From the NCBI GenBank assembly GCA_002709005.1, contig PAPH01000022.1:62001-126000 (forward strand): 64,000 bases of DNA, written 5' to 3'. The stretch's first letter is position 1. Each line of letters opens with the position of its first letter. This document shows, one piece after another, positions 1 through 6,980 of this stretch. Under the pieces are notes generated by a model that made no database searches, was not told the DNA's origin, and worked only from the letters and a program-made list of their open reading frames with translations. Position numbers and translations under genes: made by a program. The DNA comes from Hyphomicrobiales bacterium (GTDB lineage: Bacteria; Pseudomonadota; Alphaproteobacteria; Rhizobiales; Rhizobiaceae).

Positions 1-1
1 G

Positions 2-142
2 AACGATGAATTTCCCGGGACCGGTATCGGTCTGGCCACGGTACAGCGTATCATCAATCGTCATGGCGGGCGCATATGGGCCGAGGCGGAGCCGGACAAG
101 GGCGCCACCTTCTATTTCACGCTCGGAAAGGGAGACAAATGA
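2..142 (+). CDS. Sensor histidine kinase, C-terminal end only
   Basis: The window opens inside this gene, so only the last 46 codons are visible. They read as the end of a HATPase_c domain: the G2 box GTGIGLATV, a helix, then the strands GGRIWAEAE and ATFYFTL, the normal close of a sensor histidine kinase. Its stop (140-142) overlaps the ATG of the next response-regulator gene in an ATGA, so the two are translationally coupled and probably partners. The sensory half lies outside the window, so its signal cannot be judged. Confidence 0.85.
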   Translation, partial: NDEFPGTGIGLATVQRIINRHGGRIWAEAEPDKGATFYFTLGKGDK

Positions 143-594
143 ACGCCAACAAGATCCTTCTCGTCGAGGACAACCCTGACGACGAGGCGCTGACGATCCG
201 CGCATTTCGCAAGAGCAACATCTCCAACGAAATCGTCGTTGCGCGCGATGGGGTCGAGGCGCTCGACATGCTGTACGGCACCGGACCCTACGCCGAGGCC
301 GGGCCGATCTGGCCGCAGGTGGTGCTTCTCGATCTCAATCTGCCGAAACTCGACGGGCTCGAGGTTCTTCGCCGCATTCGCGAGGACGAGCGGCGCAAAT
401 CCATGGCCGTTGTCGTGCTGACCTCCTCCAAGGAGGAGCAGGACATGGTGACGGGATACGAACTGGGCGCCAATTCCTACATTCGCAAGCCGGTCGACTT
501 CGAGCAGTTCGTGGACGCCGCCCGTCAACTCGGGCTCTACTGGCTTGTTCTCAACCAGTATCCGGACGGACATCCCAGTATTTCCTCCGGCTGA
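139..594 (+). CDS. Single-domain response regulator (Rcp1-like receiver)
   Basis: This 151-residue protein is a receiver domain with no output domain. The acidic pocket is at E10-D11, the phospho-acceptor is D65 in [13 protein letters not shown], the switch Thr is in VVVLTSS and the Lys is in IRKPVDF. The loop before strand 3 is longer than in CheY, as in Rcp1-type regulators that work with phytochrome-like or PAS kinases. The start is the ATG at 139, in an ATGA overlap with the upstream kinase; a longer in-frame extension from 76 lies inside kinase coding sequence and is unlikely. It may relay phosphate to another protein rather than act on DNA. Confidence 0.88.
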   Translation: MNANKILLVEDNPDDEALTIRAFRKSNISNEIVVARDGVEALDMLYGTGPYAEAGPIWPQVVLLDLNLPKLDGLEVLRRIREDERRKSMAVVVLTSSKEEQDMVTGYELGANSYIRKPVDFEQFVDAARQLGLYWLVLNQYPDGHPSISSG

Positions 595-842
595 GCGGCG
601 GGCCGTACCGAAACCGCGTGGACCTGAGGCTGGCGAGGCCGGAACAAATCCGGCCGCCTAATGCTGCTCTCCCAGGCGAAATTTAGCCTGCCTGAACGCG
701 TGTCTTCTCTTTTCCTCCGGACAAGGTATTTCGTGAGGAACGGTTAAAGGGTACAGTATTTCTACATATATAGCGGCATCTCCGGTTTGTTCAGCCGGAT
801 GACGCCGGACCGCAGGGGTGCTTTTCGCATCGGGAGGAATAC

Positions 843-884
843 ATGCCGCCGCCCGCGTATTTTCTTCAAGACGACGTGCAATGA
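843..884 (+). CDS. Candidate 13-residue leader peptide upstream of the sensor kinase
   Basis: A strong ribosome-binding site (GGGAGGA, 832-838) sits 4 nt before an ATG at 843 that opens a 13-codon ORF, MPPPAYFLQDDVQ. Its TGA (882-884) overlaps the ATG of the kinase gene at 881 in an ATGA. The kinase ATG has no good Shine-Dalgarno of its own, so ribosomes finishing this ORF could restart on the kinase. The three consecutive prolines near the start could slow ribosomes and make kinase synthesis depend on elongation factor P, but that is inference. It is too short to judge by homology. Confidence 0.45.
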   Translation: MPPPAYFLQDDVQ

Positions 885-3121
885 CGCTCGCGCTGCGCTT
901 GTCTGTCGCCATGATCCTTCTGGTCGTTCTGACGACCGCGAGTACGGCACTTCTGATCTACAAGCGTGCGGCCGATGCCTCCAGGCCGGTGGTCTTCGAA
1001 AGCCTGAAAGTGCGTGTCGGCATCATTGCGGATTCACTCGCCGACTATGTCGACAGTGCCCGCGCCGATGTTCTCGTCATGAGCGACATGCCCTCGGTCC
1101 GGTCGGCAGCCCTGCTTGCGCGGGACGGTGGAACGATCGACGGACGGAGTTTTGCTGAGCATAGGGACGAAGTCGTCGCCGAGATGTCCACGCTTGCCGG
1201 GGTCAAGACGAACTACGCCCAGTTCCGGTTGATCGGGCAGGACGGCACGGAACTGGTCCGTGTCCAGCGCGGGCACGTCGGAGGCGAGGTGGAGGTCGTT
1301 CCGCCATCCCGTCTTCAGCAGAAGGCCGATCGCGACTATTTTTCGGGCACGAAGGGGCTTTCCGAAAATTCCGTTTACGTATCCCCCATCAACTACAATC
1401 GCGAGTTCGGCCACATCGAGGAACCGGCCTGGCCGACCATACGGATTGCAACGCCAGTGCTGGACCGGAGCGGCGCCTTCCTTGCCGTTGTCATCGTCAA
1501 TCTCGATTTGCGGCCGATACTCGAGGCTCTGCCGAAGGAGGGTTTCCCGGGGGGCAACATCTATCTCGTCGATGAAAACGGCTATTACCTGATCAGTCCC
1601 GAGCCGGGGCAGGCCTTTGCTTTCGAATATGGCGAGTCCTCCAATTTCCAGTCGGACTGGCCCGGGCTCGCCGGCTTCATAAATGCACCGGGTTCGCTGG
1701 CGGCAGGAACGCTGGACGCCGACGGACGGGAACTCGTAGCCGCCGGTTGGCCGGTCGAACTGGCGGGAAAGCGACGGGTCACCCTCGTGGAGGCCATTCC
1801 CACCGAACTGATTTTCAAGGGCTCGGCGACGATGGCGCGGTCGAGCTTGATGACCGGCACCGTGGCCGTGGCGATCGCGGGGCTGCTCGCCATCGCCATC
1901 GCCGCGTCCATGACCGATCCGTTGCGCGCCATCACCCGAGCGATCGGTGCCGCCTCGAGCGACAAGCCGGTGCATTTGCCGGTCAATGCCCCCGGCGAGC
2001 CCGGCGCGCTGGCCCGCGCCTTCAGCCGCCATCTCGAACAGGAATCGCTTCTCAAGGCCATCATCCGTTCATCGGTAGACGCCATCGTGACGGTGGACAT
2101 GGATGGAACCATCACCTCCTGGAATCCCGCGGCCGAGAATATTTACGGCTATTCCGAGAAGGAGGCGATCGGCAAGAACATCGACATGCTCACTCCGCTG
2201 GACCGCCGGCTGGAGATGGTCGCTTTGATGGACCGGATTGCCAGGGGCGAGTCGATCGGAGTGTTCGATACCGTCAAGCTCGACAAGTCCGGAAAGCCTC
2301 TCGATATATCGCTGACCATGGCGCCGGTGCGCGACTCCGAAGGCGTCGTCGTCGGCGCTTCGCGCATCGCCCGCGACATCACGGAACGGCGCGCCGCCGA
2401 ACGGCGTCTGCGCCGGCTCCAGGCCGAGGCCTCCCATGCCTCGCGGATCAACGCGGCCGGGCAGATGGCCGGCGCGTTGGCGCATGAATTGAATCAGCCG
2501 CTGACTGCGATCATCAACTACGCCCGTTCCGCCCGCCGGTTGCTTATCAAGCGCGGCATGGAAACCGACAACGAGGTTATCGCATTCGTCGACCGCGCAG
2601 CCGATCAGGGCAAGCGGGCCAGCGACATCATCAAGCGCATCCGTCAATTCGTCGGCAATCGGCATGATCGGGTCGAGAAGGAGGATATCAACGTCGTAAT
2701 TGAGGGAGGCCTGGAGACCGCGTTGTCGGAAGCCACGCCCTTGCCCGTCAACGTGGTGCGCCGATACGCCTCCGACCTTCCGGCCATTCCCGTGGACCGC
2801 ATCCAGATCCAGCAAGTGGTCGCCAATCTCGTGCGCAATGCCGTGCAGGCAATGGAGGGCAGTGAGAATAGAACCTTGACCGCGGCCACTGCGGATCTCG
2901 GGGAATTCATCTCCGTCAGCATTACCGATACGGGATCGGGGATCAGCGAGGAGGTGAGGAAACATCTCTTCGAAGCGTATTCCACAACCAAGAGTCATGG
3001 AATGGGTATCGGCTTGACGATTTCTCGTTCCATAGTGGAAACACATGGAGGACATCTGGACGTCAAAACTGACGAAAAGGGATCGGAATTCAGTTTTACT
3101 TTGCCGAAGGAGCATGTGTGA
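881..3121 (+). CDS. Membrane sensor histidine kinase (Cache-HAMP-PAS-HisKA-HATPase)
   Basis: 746 residues. Transmembrane helix 1 is near residues 5-27, then comes a periplasmic region of about 290 residues that looks like a double Cache sensor, helix 2 near 321-345, HAMP to about 385, and a PAS/PAC domain (about 389-510, with WNPAAENIYGYSEKEAIG). The HisKA helix carries phospho-His H535 in ALAHELNQPLTAI. HATPase_c has the N box NLVRNAVQAM, G1 DTGSGIS and G2 GMGIGLTIS. The kinase core is FixL/DctB-like. Its stop lies only a few bases before the FixJ-type regulator start, so the two form a two-component system. A GTG start at 818 would add 21 unlikely residues; 881 gives a normal N-terminus. 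The Cache domain implies a small extracellular ligand, not oxygen. Confidence 0.9.
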   Translation: MTLALRLSVAMILLVVLTTASTALLIYKRAADASRPVVFESLKVRVGIIADSLADYVDSARADVLVMSDMPSVRSAALLARDGGTIDGRSFAEHRDEVVAEMSTLAGVKTNYAQFRLIGQDGTELVRVQRGHVGGEVEVVPPSRLQQKADRDYFSGTKGLSENSVYVSPINYNREFGHIEEPAWPTIRIATPVLDRSGAFLAVVIVNLDLRPILEALPKEGFPGGNIYLVDENGYYLISPEPGQAFAFEYGESSNFQSDWPGLAGFINAPGSLAAGTLDADGRELVAAGWPVELAGKRRVTLVEAIPTELIFKGSATMARSSLMTGTVAVAIAGLLAIAIAASMTDPLRAITRAIGAASSDKPVHLPVNAPGEPGALARAFSRHLEQESLLKAIIRSSVDAIVTVDMDGTITSWNPAAENIYGYSEKEAIGKNIDMLTPLDRRLEMVALMDRIARGESIGVFDTVKLDKSGKPLDISLTMAPVRDSEGVVVGASRIARDITERRAAERRLRRLQAEASHASRINAAGQMAGALAHELNQPLTAIINYARSARRLLIKRGMETDNEVIAFVDRAADQGKRASDIIKRIRQFVGNRHDRVEKEDINVVIEGGLETALSEATPLPVNVVRRYASDLPAIPVDRIQIQQVVANLVRNAVQAMEGSENRTLTAATADLGEFISVSITDTGSGISEEVRKHLFEAYSTTKSHGMGIGLTISRSIVETHGGHLDVKTDEKGSEFSFTLPKEHV

Positions 3122-3125
3122 CCCG

Positions 3126-3737
3126 ATGATGCACGACGAAATCATCTTCATAGTCGACGACGACACCGGCCTTCGTGACTCTCTCGCCGCCCTCCTGCAG
3201 ACCGATGGATACCGGGTCGTCGCCTACGATTCCGCGATGGCCTTCCTCTCGGAGCCGGTTACCGACAATGGCTGCCTGATCCTCGATCTGAAAATGCCGG
3301 GCATGACCGGGCTGGAACTCCAGCGCCATATCGCCGAAAGCGGGCGCGTTCTTCCCATCATCCTCATCAGCGCGTTTGCCGAAGTGAGCACGGCGGTCAC
3401 CTCGATGAAGCTGGGCGCTTTCGATGTTCTGGAAAAACCGTTCGATGACGAGAAGCTGCTGTCCACCGTGGCGGCCGCGCTGGAGAAGGGGCGAAAGCAG
3501 CGGGAGATCGCCGAGGTGCGTCGCGAGGCAACCCAGCGGCTATCAACTCTTTCCGCCCGCGAACGCGAGGTTCTGGCGAAGGTCGCCAACGGCGCGTCCA
3601 GCAAGGTTATCGCCGAGGAATTGGGGATTTCGCGCCGCACCGTCGAGATCCATCGGGCGAAGATAATGAGAAAGGCCGAAGTACAGAATACGGCCGAACT
3701 CGTGAGATTGACCAAGGAAGCGGATATAGATCTTTGA
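3126..3737 (+). CDS. FixJ-type response regulator (receiver + LuxR/GerE DNA-binding domain)
   Basis: About 203 residues. The receiver has the acidic pocket at DDD near residue 10, phospho-acceptor D54 (LILDLKMPGMTGLE), the switch residue in ILISAFAE and Lys in VLEKPFDDE. A linker leads to a C-terminal LuxR helix-turn-helix (LSAREREVLAKVANGASSKV then GISRRTVEIHRAKIMRK). This is the architecture of FixJ, NodW and TodT. It follows the kinase gene closely and is its likely partner. ATGs at 3114, 3126 and 3129 are all possible; 3126 gives the usual short N-terminus, while 3114 would overlap the kinase stop. Targets are unknown. Confidence 0.88.
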   Translation: MMHDEIIFIVDDDTGLRDSLAALLQTDGYRVVAYDSAMAFLSEPVTDNGCLILDLKMPGMTGLELQRHIAESGRVLPIILISAFAEVSTAVTSMKLGAFDVLEKPFDDEKLLSTVAAALEKGRKQREIAEVRREATQRLSTLSAREREVLAKVANGASSKVIAEELGISRRTVEIHRAKIMRKAEVQNTAELVRLTKEADIDL

Positions 3738-3828
3738 AATAGGTGTATTCACGAATTGTTTTCGCGCGCATTCCGGCGTCCCATAGCCCCCTTGCAGCCT
3801 CGATTCAATGCAAAACGAAGGCTAGGCC

Positions 3829-4194
3829 ATGTCCTCTGTAGTCTATCTACTGGACGACGATGAGGCGGTCCGGGAGTCTGTGGCCGCAATTCTTCACCTC
3901 AACGATGTCACGGTCCACACCTACGCCTCGGCCGTGGCATTCGAAGGCGTTCAATTTGAAGACCATCAAAGCTGCCTGCTGATCGATGTCCATCTGGCCG
4001 ATGGCAACGGCATAGAGACACTGTCAACCCTGCGCAAGAAGGGCGTGACCATCCCGGCGATCGTGATGTCGGGGCGCATGGAAACGGGCTACACGCAGGC
4101 GCTTGAAAACCTGGCGCCGGTGGTCTGGCTCGAAAAGCCGATCGATGGCGACGCCATCGCCAATCTGCTGCATGAGTTGCTCGGCGGTTGCTGA
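3829..4194 (+). CDS. Single-domain FixJ-like receiver protein
   Basis: 121 residues, receiver only. The acidic residues DDDE lie at 9-12, phospho-acceptor D53 is in CLLIDVHLADGNG, a Ser replaces the switch Thr (IVMSGRM), and Lys is in WLEKPIDG. It resembles the receivers of FixJ-type regulators without the DNA-binding domain. It is 91 bases after the FixJ-type gene and may share its transcript. A lone receiver beside a kinase commonly acts as a phosphate sink or competitor (as FixT- or sink-CheY-like proteins do); that role here is inferred. Confidence 0.85.
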   Translation: MSSVVYLLDDDEAVRESVAAILHLNDVTVHTYASAVAFEGVQFEDHQSCLLIDVHLADGNGIETLSTLRKKGVTIPAIVMSGRMETGYTQALENLAPVVWLEKPIDGDAIANLLHELLGGC

Positions 4195-4198
4195 CCGG

Positions 4199-5455
4199 TC
4201 AGGCATAGCGCCCGGCGAACTGCATGAACTGCGCCTTCGGCATCGGCCGCGCCATCAGATAGCCCTGCGCCATGTCGCATCCGATCCGCCGCAGCAGATC
4301 GAGGTCTTCGGCCGTTTCAACGCCCTCCGCCACCGCCTTGGCATCGAGCGCGTGGGCCAGTTCGATCACCAGGCGGCACATCGCCGCCTTGATCGGATCG
4401 CCGGCCACTCCGTTGACGAAACTCCGGTCGACCTTGATCTCCTTGAAAGGCAGGTCGCGCAGCCGCGCCAGGCTCGAATAACCGGTGCCGAAATCATCGA
4501 TCGACAGGTCGATCCCGTAGATGCGCAACTGGGTGCCGACATCATGCGCCAGCTCGATATTGCGCAATGCTTCCTCCTCGGTGATCTCGAACACGAAATC
4601 CCGCCAGGAGGTCTCGCATTCCTCCTCGAACTCCCTGAGGATGGTCACGATGGAGGGGTTGCTCAGAAGCCTCACCGGGATGTTCACCGCCAGCCGAAGC
4701 TCCAATCCGTCCGCCCTGAAATGGCGGCGGTCGACCAACGCGGATTGCAGCACGAAACGGGTCAGCGCCTCCATCTCGTCGTCGCCGGCCCTGGACAGAA
4801 AATGGGCTGGCGGAATAAGGCCGGCTTCGGGATGGAGAATGCGGCAAAGGCATTCCGCGCCGACGATCCGGCCCGTCTCGAGCGAGACCTTGGGCTGGTA
4901 CCAGACCCGCATCCAGTCGCGTTCCAGCGCTTCGGCGACGGTGACGTCGGGGATATTTCTGGCGCTCGGGCTTGCCTTCTCGGTCACCGATACCGGCGGC
5001 GGCAGCGAGGCGTAGCTCTCGATCAGCGTGGCGAGTTGCTGCACCCGGAACGGTTTGCGCACCGGCGGCAGCATGTTAATGCCCTTTCGCGCGCCGATCG
5101 CCTTGATGTCGTCGAGCAGGTCGCCGCCAGCGCCGCTGACGAGAAGGACGGGCCCGACGTAATTGAGCGTGGAAAGAGTCTGGATCACGTCAACGGCGTC
5201 CGAATTCTTCAGCGCGACGTCCAGGATGATCAGCGAGGGTTGGGCGGCGATCACCGTTGCGATGTGAAAATCGTCGGCGAGTTCCAGGCTGTTGTACCCC
5301 ACGCGCCGCACGGCGTTGGTGATGCTCTTGCGGATGTCCGGGTCGTCATCGATGACGAGCACCCATGGTCCGCTCCCGCGAACGCGCCCGATTGCGGGTT
5401 CCGCCAGACCGGTTACGACGGATGGTTCTGTGAATGACCTGTCCATTTCGAACAC
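4199..5455 (-). CDS. Receiver-EAL protein, probable cyclic-di-GMP phosphodiesterase
   Basis: About 418 residues. The N-terminal receiver (about residues 25-145, LVIDDDPDIRKS, then LIILDVALKNS with the acceptor Asp) is followed by an EAL domain from about 165 to the end. Metal and substrate motifs are kept: the Asn in AVNIPVRLL, Glu in FEITEEE, DDFGTGYSS, KVDRSFV, AEGVET and QGYLMARPM. The eponymous EAL is ECL (GAECLCRI), which keeps the metal-binding Glu. There is no GGDEF. The architecture matches VieA-like phosphodiesterases without the DNA-binding part. I chose the GTG at 5455 because GGGGAGGG lies six bases upstream; ATGs at 5446 and 5482 are alternatives. It converges on the lone receiver gene with a 4-base gap. 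Confidence 0.87.
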   Translation of the reverse strand: MFEMDRSFTEPSVVTGLAEPAIGRVRGSGPWVLVIDDDPDIRKSITNAVRRVGYNSLELADDFHIATVIAAQPSLIILDVALKNSDAVDVIQTLSTLNYVGPVLLVSGAGGDLLDDIKAIGARKGINMLPPVRKPFRVQQLATLIESYASLPPPVSVTEKASPSARNIPDVTVAEALERDWMRVWYQPKVSLETGRIVGAECLCRILHPEAGLIPPAHFLSRAGDDEMEALTRFVLQSALVDRRHFRADGLELRLAVNIPVRLLSNPSIVTILREFEEECETSWRDFVFEITEEEALRNIELAHDVGTQLRIYGIDLSIDDFGTGYSSLARLRDLPFKEIKVDRSFVNGVAGDPIKAAMCRLVIELAHALDAKAVAEGVETAEDLDLLRRIGCDMAQGYLMARPMPKAQFMQFAGRYA

Positions 5456-5572
5456 CGAGAGCCCTCCCCAGGTAAAATGCAATCAAACTAGATCTGCTCT
5501 GAAAGAAGGTTAATCCGTTACTCTCAATTATAAATGACATGTTTTTCTAGATAATATATTCAAAAACGCGCA
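5456..5572. other. Intergenic stretch upstream of the EAL gene
   Basis: A short AT-rich run (about 5500-5570, with TAGATAATATATTC) lies upstream of the leftward EAL gene and probably holds its promoter. I cannot fix a -35/-10 pair. Beyond it, 5573-5881 holds the possible gene remnant described separately. Confidence 0.3.
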
Positions 5573-5881
5573 TTAGTCCGCAGGCGCAAACAGTAGCCGC
5601 AAGAGAAATTCGGGCTGTTTCTCCGGTTCGATGGGGTGCCGCAGACGGATCGTGTACCCGCAGGCCCCCGTCGCGGATAGGCTACCAGCCATCCGGCGCC
5701 CACGCGCGCCCCACCGGGATAGGCAGTGCTCATGTCGCCCGGCAATATCACGAGCTTCCGGAACAGCGGCTCTTGATCGTCTCGAAATGGTCGTGAAGGT
5801 ACCAGCCCTGGTCGGGCATGAAGCCGCGCCCCGGTTAAGGACGCGGCCCTTGTCGTTCATCGCGATGCGACGAAGGCTCAC
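5573..5881 (-). pseudogene. Possible frame-disrupted gene remnant
   Basis: On the minus strand one frame is open for 102 codons, but protein-like stretches jump between frames. The first frame has MNDKGRVLNRG, the next GFMPDQGWYLHDHFETIKSR, the third LFRKLVILPGDMSTAYP and GGARVGAGWLVAYP, and then the first frame again ends with GYTIRLRHPIEPEKQPEF. Read in that order they look like one protein of about 100 residues broken by at least three small indels. I do not recognise the family. It could also be chance open frame in GC-rich DNA. It sits directly after bfr on the same strand. Confidence 0.28.
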
Positions 5882-6363
5882 TCGGCGTCGTTGGCCGGCG
5901 CCGCGTTGAGCTGGCCGTATTTCTCGACGCCCAGCTGTTCGAGAAGCTCGAGCTGGGTTTCGAGGAAGTCGATATGGCCTTCCTCGTCGGCGAGCAGTTC
6001 CTCGAACAGCTTCATGGTCACGTAGTCGCCGAGCTCGTTGCAGATTTCGCGCGACTTCTTGTAGGCGTCGCGGGCTTCATATTCGCCGGCGAGGTCCGAT
6101 TTCAGCACTTCGGTGATGTTCTCGCCGATGTTGAGAGGAGCAACCTCCTGCAGGTTGGGATGGCCTTCGAGGAAGATGATTCGCTCCACCAGCTTGTCGG
6201 CGTGCTGCATTTCCTCGATTGATTCGGCGCGCTCCTTCTTGGCGAGAAGCGTGTAGCCCCAGTCCTCCAGCAGCCGGTAGTGCAGCCAATACTGGTTGAC
6301 CGCGCCCAGTTCCAGGAACAGCGCGTGGTTCAGCCGCGCAATGACTTTTTCGTGACCCTTCAT
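5878..6363 (-). CDS. bfr: Bacterioferritin
   Basis: 161 residues, the normal length for bacterioferritin. The protein begins [19 protein letters not shown] and carries the four-helix ferritin pattern: the ferroxidase Glu and His residues in [28 protein letters not shown] with the ExxH motif, and [19 protein letters not shown] with the second Glu/His pair. It oxidises Fe(II) and stores it as a ferric mineral in a 24-mer cage with heme between subunits. The start at 6363 has AGGGAG nine bases upstream; an extension to 6393 is possible but has no ribosome site. It lies downstream of bfd on the same strand. Confidence 0.95.
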   Translation of the reverse strand: MKGHEKVIARLNHALFLELGAVNQYWLHYRLLEDWGYTLLAKKERAESIEEMQHADKLVERIIFLEGHPNLQEVAPLNIGENITEVLKSDLAGEYEARDAYKKSREICNELGDYVTMKLFEELLADEEGHIDFLETQLELLEQLGVEKYGQLNAAPANDAE

Positions 6364-6447
6364 GGATTGCTCCCTATTCGCAAATGTCGGCACACATTAG
6401 CGAGTTGGAGCCGCGAGGCAATGCGCTGCATCAATGACTTTTTGAAA

Positions 6448-6786
6448 TCAGGCGGCGCGGAGCTTCTTTTTCCGCAGCCGTGCATCAACCCGTTCGCGAT
6501 TGGCTTGCGCCCGCTCCTGTGTCATGCGTTCGTGTTCCGCGCGCAACTTGTCAAGGAAATCAATAACTTCCGCTTCAGGCGTGGCTTTCTCGCGGTGCCA
6601 TGCTTCCGTTGTTTCGACGATGATGTCGACAACATTGGGGAAACACCCGCAGCACCGGCCGCGCTTGTTGAGCGAATGATAGACTTTCAGCGGCGTAATG
6701 AACTGCCACTCATCCTCGGCCAGAAAATCCTGGATGGTGGAGACGATATCACGTCGGCTGATGACGTTGCACTGACAGACCAGCAT
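6448..6786 (-). CDS. bfd: Bacterioferritin-associated ferredoxin-like [2Fe-2S] protein
   Basis: 112 residues. The N-terminal half has the Bfd cluster ligands C4 and C6 (MLVCQCNVIS) and C45/C48 (RGRCCGCFPN), the CxC...CxxC spacing of the BFD-type [2Fe-2S] fold. The spacing between the pairs is longer than in the 64-residue E. coli protein, and a charged C-terminal tail follows (RMTQERAQANRERVDARLRK), so it is an extended form. Bfd binds bacterioferritin and passes electrons in to release stored iron; bfr lies next on the same strand. I start at the ATG at 6786; an upstream extension to 6855 lacks conserved character. A likely iron-control box lies upstream. Confidence 0.8.
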   Translation of the reverse strand: MLVCQCNVISRRDIVSTIQDFLAEDEWQFITPLKVYHSLNKRGRCCGCFPNVVDIIVETTEAWHREKATPEAEVIDFLDKLRAEHERMTQERAQANRERVDARLRKKKLRAA

Positions 6787-6877
6787 AGCCGTACCGGATT
6801 TGGGCGGACCGGCATCCCGGCCCCATTTGCGAAGTGCCGGGAAAATACGACGCAATTAAATAGGAGTCAAACACTCT

Positions 6878-6898
6878 AGTTTGGAGCGATTCCAAACT
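6878..6898. promoter_or_regulatory. Probable Irr iron-control (ICE-like) box
   Basis: An inverted repeat with arms AGTTTGGA and TCCAAACT separated by GCGAT lies 92 bases upstream of bfd. The core TTTGGAGCGATTCCAAA fits, with about one mismatch, the TTTrGAA-N3-TTCyAAA pattern I recall for the Irr box of alphaproteobacteria. Bfd and bfr are typical members of the Irr regulon, which represses iron storage and use under iron limitation. It also lies 83 bases before the rightward guanylyltransferase gene, but bfd is the more likely target. Confidence 0.55.
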
Positions 6899-6980
6899 GC
6901 CGGGCCTCGATGAAAGCGAAGGTTCATCTTTGGGGAATATTTGATGTATAGCACCCCGATCAGCGATTCTGGAGCGATTG

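Noticed and set aside
1034..2032. Long antisense open frame inside the sensor kinase gene
   Set aside because: GC-rich shadow of the real frame; low-complexity arginine/glycine composition and no start site. The same applies to many long antisense frames, for example 6960-8711, 34438-36417 and 43165-44646.
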